From Pseudooceanicola sp. HF7 (GTDB lineage Bacteria > Pseudomonadota > Alphaproteobacteria > Rhodobacterales > Rhodobacteraceae), in NCBI RefSeq assembly GCF_011806405.1, contig NZ_JAATOW010000007.1, positions 62,001 to 126,000 on the forward strand: a DNA stretch of 64,000 bases. The letters run 5' to 3'. Position 1 is the stretch's first letter, and each line of letters starts with the position of its first letter. Below are positions 8,534 through 17,482 of the stretch, piece after piece. The translations under genes and the position numbers were made by a program. Below the pieces are notes generated by a model, which was given only the letters and a program-made list of their open reading frames with translations, was not told the origin of the DNA and ran no database searches.

Positions 8534-9043
8534 ATGGGTGCTTCCCTCCAGTCTTCCGGAAAGAGCTCGGGTCGCAGGGGGCGCCGCCATGGCGGGCGCG
8601 CCCGGCCCATGGCAGAGATCAACGTCACGCCCTTCGTCGACGTGATGCTGGTGCTGCTGATCATCTTCATGGTCGCCGCGCCGCTGATGGTCGTGGGCGT
8701 GCCCGTGGAGCTGCCAAAGACCGCTGCCACGTCGCTGCCCTCCGAACAGGAAGAGCCGCTGACCGTCACGGTCACCGCCGATGGTACGATCATGATCCAG
8801 ACCAGCGAGACGCCGCGCGATGAGCTGGTGTCCAAGTTGCGCGCCGTGGCCTCTGAACGCGCGTCTGACCGGATCTACCTGCGCGCGGACGGGGCCGTGC
8901 CTTATGAGCAGGTCGTGCAGGTGATGGGCGCGCTCAACGGGGCGGGCTTTGCCAACATCGGTCTGGTGACGGACACCGGCGGGCCGGACTTCGACGAGGC
9001 AGGCGCTGGCGGGGACGCACCGGCTACCGGCGCAGAGAACTAG
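8534..9043 (+). CDS. tolR: TolR, biopolymer-transport subunit
   Basis: TolR is an ExbD-family protein with one transmembrane helix and a periplasmic domain, the partner of TolQ. The conserved signature MAEINVTPFVDVMLVLLIIFM begins near residue 32; its membrane Asp (FVDVML) is the proton-carrying residue of the family. The basic N-terminus (SGRRGRRHGGRARP) is cytoplasmic. At 169 residues it is slightly longer than E. coli TolR owing to an Ala/Gly-rich C-terminal tail. Spacing to both neighbours is under 10 bases. Confidence 0.96.
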   Translation: MGASLQSSGKSSGRRGRRHGGRARPMAEINVTPFVDVMLVLLIIFMVAAPLMVVGVPVELPKTAATSLPSEQEEPLTVTVTADGTIMIQTSETPRDELVSKLRAVASERASDRIYLRADGAVPYEQVVQVMGALNGAGFANIGLVTDTGGPDFDEAGAGGDAPATGAEN

Positions 9044-9050
9044 GAAGAGA

Positions 9051-10289
9051 ATGCACGCGGGTCACGTCATATCCGGCGCAGGCCACCTTGGCCTGATCGG
9101 CTGGCTGCTTTTCAGCGGCCTGTTTCAGCCTGCCCCGCAGGAGGTGGAGTTCACGCCTGTCTCCATCATCTCGTCCGAGGAATTTGCGGCCCTGCAGAAC
9201 CCGCAAGAGGCCCAGCCCGAAGAGCCCGCGCCCCAGGCCCCGGATGCCATGACAGACCTGCCGGAACAGGAAGCCCCCGCGCCTGAGCCAGAACCGGAGC
9301 CCACGCCAGAACCGCCGACACAATCCGTGACGCCCCGGCCGCGCCCCGAGCAGCCCCAGCCGGAAGAACCCGTGGCCGATGCCACGCCTCCGGCGCCCGA
9401 ACCCGTGCCAGAGCCCCCCGCGCCGGAGCCCGCGCCCGAAGAGCAGGCCGCCGTTCCCCCGCAACCCGAGCCCGTTCCGGCCCCCGTCCGCCCGGATGCA
9501 GAGCCGACCCCGCAGGATGCCCCTCGCGTCAGCCCGGAGCCCGTGGCACCGCGCGAAGAGGACCTGCCGGTCGATGATGTCGCCCGTGAAGAGGTCGCGC
9601 CCTCTGACGAGCCCGCAGAGGTCGTCGAGGAAGAACAGGACGCCGCCGCGCCGGAAGACAGCACCACGCGCATCGTGACAGAGGCAGATGAACCAGCCGC
9701 TGCGCCGCCGCCGCGCGCGCCGGAGCAGTCCGTGCGCCCGAAGACCCGCCCGGAACGCCCCGCGCCCCAACCGGAGCCCGAGTCGGAACCTGACACCCAG
9801 ACCGCTGCCGCGCAGCCCGAGCCGGAACCCGAACCGGCGCCCGAACCCGAGGCCACCCCGGAGCCGGAGCCTGCTCCGGAGCCGGAGGAGGACAACCAGC
9901 AGGACCTGATCGACCAGGCCCTTGCAGAGGCCCTTGGCGGGTCAGGGACCAGTCCCGAGCCCCAGGTGCAGCCCCTGACGGCCGGAGAGATGAACGTGAT
10001 GCGCCTGTCGGTGGAAGCCTGCTGGAAGGTCGATCCCGGTTCGGCCTCTGCCCAGGTGACGGTCACGCTTGCCTTCTCGATGGATCGCAACGGGCGCGTT
10101 CAGCCCAATTCCATCGAAATGGTGGCGTCCGAGGGGGGCGAACCCTCTGCCGCGCGCGCAGCCTTCTTGGATGCGCGCCGCGCCGTGCTAGCTTGTGAGA
10201 ATGGCGGCTACCCGCTGCCGGCTGAGAAATACGACCAGTGGAAAACGATCGAAATGACGTTCAACCCGGAAAACATGCGGAACCTGTGA
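9051..10289 (+). CDS. tolA: TolA-like protein with long Pro/Glu-rich periplasmic spacer
   Basis: The 412-residue protein occupies the tolA slot between tolR and tolB. A short N-terminal membrane segment (about 8-24, [16 protein letters not shown]) is followed by roughly 250 residues of low-complexity Pro-Glu-Ala repeats ([12 protein letters not shown] type). A compact C-terminal domain begins near residue 320 ([18 protein letters not shown]) and resembles the TonB/TolA C-terminal fold that contacts Pal/TolB. E. coli TolA has an Ala/Lys helical spacer; here the spacer is Pro/Glu-rich and strongly acidic, closer to TonB-style extended rods. The stop shares one base with the tolB ATG. Confidence 0.85.
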   Translation: MHAGHVISGAGHLGLIGWLLFSGLFQPAPQEVEFTPVSIISSEEFAALQNPQEAQPEEPAPQAPDAMTDLPEQEAPAPEPEPEPTPEPPTQSVTPRPRPEQPQPEEPVADATPPAPEPVPEPPAPEPAPEEQAAVPPQPEPVPAPVRPDAEPTPQDAPRVSPEPVAPREEDLPVDDVAREEVAPSDEPAEVVEEEQDAAAPEDSTTRIVTEADEPAAAPPPRAPEQSVRPKTRPERPAPQPEPESEPDTQTAAAQPEPEPEPAPEPEATPEPEPAPEPEEDNQQDLIDQALAEALGGSGTSPEPQVQPLTAGEMNVMRLSVEACWKVDPGSASAQVTVTLAFSMDRNGRVQPNSIEMVASEGGEPSAARAAFLDARRAVLACENGGYPLPAEKYDQWKTIEMTFNPENMRNL

Positions 10290-11641
10290 TGATTTCATCG
10301 AAACGGCCCAGATCCCTTCTCTCTGCTGCGCTGGCGGCCTTCGCGCTGCTTGGCGCGGCCCTGCCGGGCGCGGCCCTGGCGCAATCCGACGGCCCGCTCC
10401 GGATCGAGATCACGGAGGGCGTCATTGAGCCGATGCCCTTCGCCGTCCCCGATTTCGTTGCCGAAACGCCCCAGGCCACGGACATCGCCTTCCGCATCGG
10501 GCGGGTGGTGGCCTCTGACCTGAGCGGCACCGGCCTGTTCCGGGAAATCCCCTCCGGTGCGCAAATCGGCAAGGTCAGCTCCTTCACCGCGCCGGTGCAA
10601 TTCGCCGACTGGAAGGCCGTGAACGCAGAGGCGCTGATCACCGGCGCGGTCAGCGTGCAGGGCAACCAGGTCAACGTGAAGTTCCGCCTGTTCGACGTTT
10701 TCGCGGGCCAGGAGATGGGACAGGGGCTGCAGTTCTCCGGCACCACGGAAGGCTGGCGGCGCATGGCCCACAAGGTCGCGGACGAGGTCTATTCCCGCAT
10801 CACCGGCGAGGGGCCCTATTTCGACAGCCGCGTGGTCTATGTCTCTGAAAGCGGGCCAAAGGACGACCGGCGCAAGCGGCTGGCGATCATGGATTACGAC
10901 GGCGCGAACGTGCAGTACCTGACCGACAGCACCGCCATCGTGCTCGCCCCGCGCTTTTCGCCCACGGGGGACCGGGTGCTTTACACCAGCTACGAAAGCG
11001 GCGTGCCGCGGATCTACGTGCTGGACGTGCGCACCGTTTCTCGGCGGGTGGTCAACACCGGCACCGGCGACATGAGCTTTTCGCCCCGCTTCGGGCCGGA
11101 TGGCCGCACGGTGGTCTATTCGCTGACCAACGGCAGCAACACGGATATCTACCGCATGGACATCGACAGCGGGCAATCGGTGCAGCTGACCTCTGCCCCC
11201 TCGATCGAGACTGCGCCCAGCTTTTCCCCCGATGGCCAGTCCATCGTCTTTGAAAGCGACCGCTCCGGGACTCAGCAGCTTTACATCATGCCGGTCAACG
11301 GCGGAGAGGCGCGCCGCATCTCCTTCGGAGAGGGGCGCTATTCCACGCCGGTCTGGTCCCCGCGCGGCGACATGATCGCCTTTACCAAGCAATCCAAGGG
11401 CCGCTTCCACATCGGCGTCATGCGCACCGATGGCTCTTCCGAACGCCTGCTCACCGCCTCTTTCCTGGACGAGGGGCCCAGCTGGTCGCCCAATGGACGC
11501 GTGATCATGTTCGCGCGTGAAACCCAGGGCGCGACCGGGTCTTCCTCGCTCTATTCCGTGGATGTCACCGGGCGGAACCTGAAGCGGGTGCAAACCGAAG
11601 GCGGGGCCAGCGATCCGGCCTGGTCGCCCCTGCAGAAATAA
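10289..11641 (+). CDS. tolB: TolB, periplasmic beta-propeller
   Basis: TolB is the periplasmic adaptor between TolA and Pal. The ATG at 10289 overlaps the tolA stop (TGATG) and opens a classical signal peptide ([19 protein letters not shown], cleavage after AALAQ). The mature protein has an N-terminal domain (about 35-180) and a WD40-like propeller with repeated FSPDG/WSPRG blades ([40 protein letters not shown]). The length of 450 residues is normal. A 7-bp hairpin follows before pal. Confidence 0.96.
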   Translation: MISSKRPRSLLSAALAAFALLGAALPGAALAQSDGPLRIEITEGVIEPMPFAVPDFVAETPQATDIAFRIGRVVASDLSGTGLFREIPSGAQIGKVSSFTAPVQFADWKAVNAEALITGAVSVQGNQVNVKFRLFDVFAGQEMGQGLQFSGTTEGWRRMAHKVADEVYSRITGEGPYFDSRVVYVSESGPKDDRRKRLAIMDYDGANVQYLTDSTAIVLAPRFSPTGDRVLYTSYESGVPRIYVLDVRTVSRRVVNTGTGDMSFSPRFGPDGRTVVYSLTNGSNTDIYRMDIDSGQSVQLTSAPSIETAPSFSPDGQSIVFESDRSGTQQLYIMPVNGGEARRISFGEGRYSTPVWSPRGDMIAFTKQSKGRFHIGVMRTDGSSERLLTASFLDEGPSWSPNGRVIMFARETQGATGSSSLYSVDVTGRNLKRVQTEGGASDPAWSPLQK

Positions 11642-11648
11642 AGCCATG

Positions 11649-11668
11649 ACCACGGGGCATTCCGTGGT
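11649..11668 (+). other. Hairpin between tolB and pal
   Basis: ACCACGG (11649-11655) and CCGTGGT (11662-11668) form a perfect 7-bp stem with a 6-base loop, eight bases after the tolB stop. Only a weak T-rich stretch follows, so partial termination or RNA processing is more likely than a full stop. This would allow separate tuning of the abundant lipoprotein Pal. Confidence 0.5.
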
Positions 11669-11721
11669 TCATTTCCCCGTGCTAAGCTTGCGCAAAGCAA
11701 TAAACCCTGAGGCAGTTACCC

Positions 11722-12267
11722 ATGATCCATCTGGCAAAAGCCGTTCTTCCCAAGGCCGCTCTTCTCTGTGCCGGGCTCGCGCTCGCCGCGTGTACTGATC
11801 CGGACCGTTTCGATTACCTCGACGGGGCCAACGGCGGCGTCGGTGGCGCGGCCGGTGCCAATGGCCCCGTGGTGCCGGGCAGCGCGAATGACCCAAGCTC
11901 GCCACTCTATTTCCAGCAGACGGTGGGCGATCGCGTGCTCTTCACCGTTGACCAGTCGACCCTGAACCCGCAGGCCGAACAGGTGCTGCGTGGCCAGGTG
12001 GTCTGGCTGACCAACAACCCGGATTTCAACGCGGTGATCGAAGGTCACGCGGATGAACAGGGTACGCGGGAATACAACCTTGCCCTGGGCGCGCGCCGTG
12101 CCAACTCCGTCCGGGACTTCCTGGTGGCCAATGGCGTGGCGCCTGGCCGGGTGCGCACCGTCTCCTACGGCAAGGAACGCCCGCTGGCGATCTGCTCCGA
12201 TGAATCCTGCTACGCCCAGAACCGCCGCGCCGTGACGGTGCTGGCTGCCGGCGGCGCCGGCGTCTGA
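11722..12267 (+). CDS. pal: Peptidoglycan-associated lipoprotein Pal
   Basis: Pal is an outer-membrane lipoprotein that binds peptidoglycan through an OmpA-like domain. A signal peptide with lipobox (LALAAC, Cys22) is followed by a Gly-rich linker (about 32-55). The OmpA-like domain begins near VLFTVDQSTLNPQAEQ and includes the diaminopimelate-binding signature GHADEQGTREYNLALGARRA. The 181-residue length is typical for alphaproteobacteria. It lies in the tol operon, 80 bases after tolB and 19 before cpoB. Confidence 0.97.
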   Translation: MIHLAKAVLPKAALLCAGLALAACTDPDRFDYLDGANGGVGGAAGANGPVVPGSANDPSSPLYFQQTVGDRVLFTVDQSTLNPQAEQVLRGQVVWLTNNPDFNAVIEGHADEQGTREYNLALGARRANSVRDFLVANGVAPGRVRTVSYGKERPLAICSDESCYAQNRRAVTVLAAGGAGV

Positions 12268-12286
12268 GACAGGGAGTAACCGGGTC

Positions 12287-13162
12287 ATGCGCCGCATCCT
12301 GATCGCCCTTACTTGCTCCGTGGCTCTGCCATGGGGCGCGGCGCTGGCCCAGGACCAGCAAGAGACGCTGGCGGATATCCGTCAGCAGCTCACCATGCTG
12401 CACGTCGAGATCCAGACCCTGAACCGCGAGCTTTCGACCACCGGCACCACGGGATCCGTGGCGGCCGGGTCGGCACCGCTTGACCGGATCAACGCCATCG
12501 AGGGCGAGCTGAGCCGCCTGATCGGCAAGACCGAAGAGCTGGAACACCGCATCGACAGCATCGTGGCCGATGGCACGCGGCGCATCGGGGACCTGGAATA
12601 CCGGCTGGTAGAGCTGGAAGGCGGTGATGTCTCCAAGCTGGGAGAGACCTCGACGCTGGGCGGCACAGCGGCCAGCGGTACCACCGGGACGGCCACCGCA
12701 CCCGCAACGGGGCAGGGCGGCACCGCGCAGCCCGCCGATCCCCAGCAGGGCGATGCCCAGCCGGCCAATCCGCAACTGGCTCAAGGAGAGGCCGCGGATT
12801 ACCGCGCGGCCCGTGCGCTTCTGGACCAGGGCGATTACGCCGAAGCCCTTGAAGGGTTTACCGCCTTCGCCGCCAATTACCCCGGCAGCCCGCTGAGCGC
12901 TGACGCGGCGCTTGGCCGGGCGCAGGCGCTTGAAGGGCAGGGAGAGACCGACGCCGCCGCCAAGGCCTACCTGGATACCTTCACCCTGGCCCCGCGCGGC
13001 GATACCGCGCCAGAGGCTCTTTACGGGCTGGGCACACAGCTTTCCGGGCTGGGCGAGACGGCCGCGGCCTGTCGCACCTTCATCGCTGTGTCGGACCGTT
13101 TCCCCGGTACCTCCTTTGCCGCGCAGGCGTCGACGGCGGCTGGCGAAGCAGGGTGCTCGTGA
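12287..13162 (+). CDS. cpoB: CpoB/YbgF, Tol-Pal-associated periplasmic TPR protein
   Basis: CpoB links Tol-Pal activity to peptidoglycan synthesis during division. A signal peptide (LIALTCSVALPWGAALAQ) is followed by a coiled-coil stretch (about 25-110, ADIRQQLTMLHVEIQTLNRE). A low-complexity Ala/Gly/Thr/Pro/Gln linker (about 125-165) leads to TPR repeats (DYRAARALLDQGDYAEALEG; GYPxSPLSADA-like PGSPLSADAALGRAQ). It is the last tol gene and overlaps the following tilS start by four bases. Confidence 0.94.
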   Translation: MRRILIALTCSVALPWGAALAQDQQETLADIRQQLTMLHVEIQTLNRELSTTGTTGSVAAGSAPLDRINAIEGELSRLIGKTEELEHRIDSIVADGTRRIGDLEYRLVELEGGDVSKLGETSTLGGTAASGTTGTATAPATGQGGTAQPADPQQGDAQPANPQLAQGEAADYRAARALLDQGDYAEALEGFTAFAANYPGSPLSADAALGRAQALEGQGETDAAAKAYLDTFTLAPRGDTAPEALYGLGTQLSGLGETAAACRTFIAVSDRFPGTSFAAQASTAAGEAGCS

Positions 13163-14412
13163 ACGAAACAGGCGCGGTGCTGCGTGAAGTGGTTGCCGGG
13201 CATTTTCTGCCCGGCCCCCCGCAGAAGATCGGCCTGGCCGTCTCTGGTGGGGGCGATTCCCTGGCGCTGATGCACCTCATGGCGGAGATTGCCGCGAAGG
13301 AAGCTATTAGCCTGCACGTGGTCACCGTGGATCACGGGTTGCGCCCCGCCGCCCGCGCAGAGGCCGAAGAGGTGGCGCGCCAGGCGGCGAACCTGGGGGT
13401 GCCTCACGACATCCTGACCTGGACCGACTGGGACGGAGAGGGCAATCTGCAGGACCAGGCCCGCCGCGCGCGCTACGCGCTGATGTGCAACTGGGCCGAG
13501 GCCAAGGGCATCACCCAGATCGCCCTGGGCCATACCGCCGATGACCAGGCAGAGACCTTCCTGATGCGCCTGTCCCGCTCCGCCGGGGTCGACGGGCTGT
13601 CCGGCATGTCCGCGCGGCGGCGCATGGGGGCCGTGACCTTCGTGCGCCCGCTTCTGGACACGCATCGCGATTGCCTGCGCCACTACCTGCGCGCGCGCGG
13701 CGTCAAATGGATCGAGGATCCGTCAAACGAGGATGAGCGCTTTGACCGTGTCCGCGCGCGACAGGTTCTCAAGGCGCTCGAACCACTGGGAATTTCCGCC
13801 CAGGGCATCAGCGAGACGACGAAGAACCTGGCCTCCGTGCGCTCCACCCTGGCCTGGTACAGCTTTTGCGAAGCCCAGAAGATCGTCGAGTTCGATCATG
13901 GCGATATCCTCTTTTCCCGCGCCGGCTTCCGCGTGCTCCAGCCCGAGATCGCCCGCCGCTTGCTGATCCAGGCGCTTCTCTGGGTCTCAGGGGCGGACTA
14001 CCCGCCGCGCCGCCGCGCCATGGCCATGGCGCTTGAGGCCGTGCGGTCGGGCACCGGCATGACCCTGCATGGCTGCGCGATCACCCTTGATGCCTCGCGC
14101 ATCCGGGTCGCCCGGGAAGCCGAGGCCGTGGCCGGACATTGCGTGACCTCGGGGCAGCCCTGGGATGGTCGCTGGCAGCTTGTCGGCCCCGTTCTGGAAG
14201 GGGCAGAGGTGCGCGCGCTTGGCAAGGCGGGGCTGGCGCAATGCCCCGATTGGCGCGCCAAAGGCCTGCCACACAGGTCTTTGGCAGGCTACCCTTCCCT
14301 CTGGCAGGGTGATACACTTGTCAGCGCACCTCATGCGGGTGTTGGTAAAGGCTGGTCTGCGAAACTGCTCCGGGATGGGGACGCGTTCTTCTCTGCGCTG
14401 CTTGCACATTGA
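13159..14412 (+). CDS. tilS: tRNA(Ile)-lysidine synthase
   Basis: TilS converts C34 of the CAU-anticodon isoleucine tRNA to lysidine, an essential decoding change. The ATP-pyrophosphatase signature LAVSGGGDSLALMHL (SGGGDS) lies near residue 26. TVDHGLRPAA and ALGHTADDQAETFLMRL follow, all diagnostic. The GTG at 13159 overlaps the cpoB stop in a GTGA junction; another GTG two codons upstream (13153) is possible. The length of 417 residues is within the family range. It couples the tol operon to tilS and is followed 80 bases later by ftsH. Confidence 0.95.
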   Translation: MNETGAVLREVVAGHFLPGPPQKIGLAVSGGGDSLALMHLMAEIAAKEAISLHVVTVDHGLRPAARAEAEEVARQAANLGVPHDILTWTDWDGEGNLQDQARRARYALMCNWAEAKGITQIALGHTADDQAETFLMRLSRSAGVDGLSGMSARRRMGAVTFVRPLLDTHRDCLRHYLRARGVKWIEDPSNEDERFDRVRARQVLKALEPLGISAQGISETTKNLASVRSTLAWYSFCEAQKIVEFDHGDILFSRAGFRVLQPEIARRLLIQALLWVSGADYPPRRRAMAMALEAVRSGTGMTLHGCAITLDASRIRVAREAEAVAGHCVTSGQPWDGRWQLVGPVLEGAEVRALGKAGLAQCPDWRAKGLPHRSLAGYPSLWQGDTLVSAPHAGVGKGWSAKLLRDGDAFFSALLAH

Positions 14413-14428
14413 ATACGCGTCAATGAAA

Positions 14429-14456
14429 CTTATTTTATCCCCGACGGCCTTATGAT
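14429..14456 (+). promoter_or_regulatory. Possible heat-shock type promoter of ftsH
   Basis: CTTATTT (14429-14435) and CTTATGAT (14449-14456), 13 bases apart, loosely fit an RpoH-type promoter. ftsH is a common sigma-32 target. The match is partial, and the call rests mostly on position in the 80-bp tilS-ftsH gap. Confidence 0.3.
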
Positions 14457-14492
14457 AGGCGCAAGATCACAAGTTTCGATGGGAGAGCTCAC

Positions 14493-16409
14493 GTGGGCAC
14501 CGCAAAAAACCTCGCTTTCTGGGCCGTGCTGCTGCTGCTGATCGTGGCGCTGTTCAACCTGTTCAGCGGGTCCGGCAACACGCTGCAAAGCACCAGCCGT
14601 CCTTATTCCACCTTCGTATCCGAGGTGAACGACGGCTTCGTGACCTCTGTCACGCTGGATGGCGAGAAAGTCCTGTACCGCGGGTCGGACGGGAAAGACT
14701 ACGTAGCGATCAAGCCGGAAGACGCAGAAGTCACCAACCTGCTTATCGATCACGATATTCCGGTTTCCGCCAAGAGCCAGGAAGAGAGCGGCTTCCAGGC
14801 CTTCATCATCTCTCTCCTGCCGATCCTGCTGCTGATCGGTGTCTGGATCTACTTCATGAACCGGATGCAGGGCGGCGGCAAAGGCGGGGCCATGGGCTTT
14901 GGCAAGTCCAAGGCCAAGATGCTGACCGAAAAGCACGGACGCGTGACCTTTGACGATGTCGCCGGGATCGACGAAGCCAAGGAAGACCTTGAGGAAATCG
15001 TCGAATTCCTGCGCAACCCCCAGAAATTCTCGCGGCTTGGCGGCAAGATCCCCAAGGGCGCGCTTCTGGTCGGCCCTCCGGGCACCGGTAAGACGCTTCT
15101 GGCCCGTGCCGTTGCAGGCGAGGCCGGTGTGCCCTTCTTCACCATCTCCGGCTCCGACTTCGTCGAGATGTTCGTGGGTGTCGGTGCCTCCCGTGTGCGC
15201 GACATGTTCGAACAGGCCAAGAAGAACGCCCCCTGCATTGTCTTCATCGATGAGATCGACGCGGTCGGTCGCCATCGTGGCGCCGGCTACGGCGGTGGCA
15301 ACGACGAGCGCGAACAGACCCTCAACCAGCTGCTGGTGGAGATGGACGGCTTTGAAGCCAACGAAGGTGTCATCATCGTCGCGGCCACCAACCGCCGTGA
15401 CGTCCTGGACCCCGCGCTGCTGCGTCCCGGTCGTTTCGACCGCCAGGTGACCGTGCCCAACCCCGATGTGAAGGGCCGTGAGAAGATCCTGGGCGTCCAT
15501 GCGCGCAAGACCCCGCTCGGCCCCGACGTCGACCTGCGCATCATCGCGCGCGGCTCGCCCGGCTTCTCCGGTGCTGACCTGGCGAACCTGGTGAACGAGG
15601 CCGCGCTGATGGCCGCCCGTGTCGGCCGCCGCTTCGTCACCATGATCGATTTCGAGAACGCCAAGGACAAGATCATGATGGGGGCCGAACGGCGCTCCAT
15701 GGTGATGACCCCGGCGCAGAAGGAAATGACCGCCTACCACGAAGCGGGCCATGCCATCGTCGGCATGTCGCTGCCCAAGTGCGACCCGGTCTACAAGGCC
15801 ACCATCATTCCCCGTGGCCAGGCCCTTGGGATGGTGATGTCCCTGCCGGAAATGGACCAGCTCAACTACTTCAAGGACGAGCTGGAACAGAAGATCACCA
15901 TGACCATGGCGGGCAAGGCGGCTGAGATCATCAAGTACGGCGAAGGCACCGTGTCCAACGGTCCTTCCGGTGACATCATGCAGGCCTCCAACCTGGCCCG
16001 TGCGATGGTGATGCGGTGGGGCATGTCCGACCGCGTCGGCAACATCGACTACCAGGAGGCGGCCGAAGCCTTCCGTGGTGGCGGTGCCGGTGGGTTCTCG
16101 ATCTCGGCTCACACGAAGGAGCTGATCGAGGAAGAGGTGAAGCGCATCATCGATGACGGCTACGCCCATGCCTACAAGATCCTGACCGATCGCCACGATG
16201 ATTGGGAACGCCTGGCGCAGGGCCTGCTGGAATACGAGACCCTGACCGGCGCAGAGATCGAGCGGGTGATCCGGGGCGAGCCGCCGCAGTCCGAACCGGA
16301 CGAGGACGACAAGCCCGATGCGGGTTCTGCCCCCTCGGTCGCGGCGATCCCCAAGACCAAGCCGCGCAACAAGCCCGAAGGCGGGATGGAGCCCGAGCCC
16401 TCCGCCTGA
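14493..16409 (+). CDS. ftsH: ATP-dependent zinc metalloprotease FtsH
   Basis: FtsH is the hexameric membrane AAA+ protease that degrades membrane and short-lived regulatory proteins. The GTG start at 14493 follows GGGAGAG at the right spacing. Two membrane helices (about 7-24 and 103-122) flank a periplasmic domain. Walker A is GPPGTGKT (about 194), Walker B is [13 protein letters not shown], and the second region of homology is [19 protein letters not shown]. The zinc motif HEAGH lies near residue 416. The length is 638. A Pro-rich tail precedes a strong terminator. Confidence 0.98.
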   Translation: MGTAKNLAFWAVLLLLIVALFNLFSGSGNTLQSTSRPYSTFVSEVNDGFVTSVTLDGEKVLYRGSDGKDYVAIKPEDAEVTNLLIDHDIPVSAKSQEESGFQAFIISLLPILLLIGVWIYFMNRMQGGGKGGAMGFGKSKAKMLTEKHGRVTFDDVAGIDEAKEDLEEIVEFLRNPQKFSRLGGKIPKGALLVGPPGTGKTLLARAVAGEAGVPFFTISGSDFVEMFVGVGASRVRDMFEQAKKNAPCIVFIDEIDAVGRHRGAGYGGGNDEREQTLNQLLVEMDGFEANEGVIIVAATNRRDVLDPALLRPGRFDRQVTVPNPDVKGREKILGVHARKTPLGPDVDLRIIARGSPGFSGADLANLVNEAALMAARVGRRFVTMIDFENAKDKIMMGAERRSMVMTPAQKEMTAYHEAGHAIVGMSLPKCDPVYKATIIPRGQALGMVMSLPEMDQLNYFKDELEQKITMTMAGKAAEIIKYGEGTVSNGPSGDIMQASNLARAMVMRWGMSDRVGNIDYQEAAEAFRGGGAGGFSISAHTKELIEEEVKRIIDDGYAHAYKILTDRHDDWERLAQGLLEYETLTGAEIERVIRGEPPQSEPDEDDKPDAGSAPSVAAIPKTKPRNKPEGGMEPEPSA

Positions 16410-16436
16410 TCCCGGCAAAGATCCAGAAGTCACAGA

Positions 16437-16466
16437 AACCGGAGCCCCCAGCGGCTCCGGTTTTTC
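16437..16466 (+). terminator. Rho-independent terminator after ftsH
   Basis: AACCGGAGCC (16437-16446) and GGCTCCGGTT (16453-16462) form a perfect 10-bp stem with a 6-base loop, followed by TTTTCTTT. It closes the long ruv/tol/tilS/ftsH direction block. Confidence 0.92.
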
Positions 16467-16539
16467 TTTGCGGCTGGGCCTCTTGCGCGCTGAGGCCCGC
16501 CGGGCCATCCTGCGGTTGAGCTAGCCGGAGGAAAGCCAG

Positions 16540-17166
16540 ATGCCTGCCCTGATCAAGACCGCCTATACCGCCCGTGTCACCTGGCTTGGCCTTGTCTCTG
16601 ATCGTGAGGCCGCGCTGGCCTCTGGCGCGGTGCCCTCTGTCAGCGCCCTGTTTTCCGGGCCGGTGGGCGAAGACCACGGCGGGCTGACGCGCCCCTCGTG
16701 TTCCCGCGTGCTGAACCAGTATCCCAAGCGCGGCACGGAGATCCGCAATACGCGCCAGTTCTCGATCCTGTCGGCAGAGGAGCTAACCCAGATCGCGGAC
16801 CGCATGGGTCTGGAAAGCCTGGATCCGGCCATGCTGGGCGCGACGCTGGTGCTGGAGGGGATCCCCGATTTCTCGCACGTGCCGCCCTCTGCGCGGCTGC
16901 AGGGGCCGGATGGCGTGACGCTGACCGTGGACATGGCCAACCGACCCTGCACGCTGCCCGCCCGCGTCATCGAAGATGCGCTGCCGGGCTACGGCAAAAA
17001 GTTCAAACCCGCGGCGAAGGATCGGCGCGGGGTCACGGCATGGGTAGAGAAAGAGGGGATGATTTCCCTTGGGGACGAGCTGCGGCTGTTCGTGCCGGAT
17101 CAACCCGTCTGGTCGGAATACGACAAGGCCCGCCGAGGGAAGCCGGACCTTGTCGAGGCTGGTTGA
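16540..17166 (+). CDS. MOSC domain-containing protein
   Basis: A 208-residue protein with the MOSC fold, shared by molybdenum-cofactor sulfurase C-terminal domains and YiiM/YuaD-type proteins that handle activated sulfur. Visible hallmarks are the RNTRQFSILSAEEL strand, LGATLVLEGIPDFSHVPPSARL and the Cys-bearing VDMANRPCTLPARVI, whose Cys is the predicted persulfide carrier. It has no N-terminal beta-barrel partner or ferredoxin domain, so it is a stand-alone version. The substrate is unknown. Its stop codon abuts the stop of a tiny convergent ORF within one TGATCA palindrome. Confidence 0.85.
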   Translation: MPALIKTAYTARVTWLGLVSDREAALASGAVPSVSALFSGPVGEDHGGLTRPSCSRVLNQYPKRGTEIRNTRQFSILSAEELTQIADRMGLESLDPAMLGATLVLEGIPDFSHVPPSARLQGPDGVTLTVDMANRPCTLPARVIEDALPGYGKKFKPAAKDRRGVTAWVEKEGMISLGDELRLFVPDQPVWSEYDKARRGKPDLVEAG

Positions 17167-17241
17167 TCAGCCCAGGAGCAGAGCGGCAAGCAGAAGGGTT
17201 GCGGCAAAGCTCGAATGAATAACGATGGTGGCGGCACTCAT
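17167..17241 (-). CDS. Candidate 24-residue hydrophobic micropeptide
   Basis: An ORF starts at ATG 17241 with AAGGAG five bases upstream (read on the minus strand) and encodes 24 residues: MSAATIVIHSSF followed by AATLLLAALLLG. It would form a single membrane helix. Its stop (17169-17167) lies directly against the MOSC stop. The good ribosome-binding site and all-hydrophobic sequence argue for a real small membrane peptide, but nothing else supports it. It diverges from fhs. Confidence 0.45.
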   Translation of the reverse strand: MSAATIVIHSSFAATLLLAALLLG

Positions 17242-17387
17242 GGTCAACTCCTTGGCAGCAGGACAAAATCTGTTCTCGTGATATCAACGCCGAAAGCGGC
17301 TGCGGGTTCCATAAAGGTATTCCATTCTTTCGATGGGGCGTATCTTCGACCATGCACAGCCGCCCGCCATGCCCGCCCGTTGCCCAG

Positions 17388-17418
17388 TGTCGCAAGCCTG
17401 AGAACATTGTCGCAAGCC
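17388..17418 (+). promoter_or_regulatory. Two-copy TGTCGCAAGCC direct repeat upstream of fhs
   Basis: The 11-mer TGTCGCAAGCC occurs at 17388-17398 and again at 17408-17418, exactly 20 bases apart, 65-95 bases before the fhs ATG. The half-site TGTCGC followed by A-rich DNA resembles direct-repeat operators of AraC-family regulators with a GATase1-like domain (for example pseudomonad ArgR). The regulator is not in the window. Confidence 0.5.
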
Positions 17419-17482
17419 AAAGAAGGGCGCAGGTTATCGCCGCCGCACGCGCCAGACGGAAGAAGAAAAGGACCCCGCCGGA

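Noticed and set aside
9250-9900. Repetitive DNA that could suggest a tandem-repeat or CRISPR-like array
   Set aside because: The repeats are codons for Pro-Glu in the TolA spacer, in frame and without unique spacers.
14430-16508. Minus-strand frame of about 690 codons opposite ftsH
   Set aside because: ftsH is unmistakable on the plus strand; the antisense product is His/Gly/Gln-rich without family features.
17242-17482. Folate- or glycine-type riboswitch before fhs
   Set aside because: No conserved riboswitch core or paired helices could be drawn; the direct repeat explains the region better.
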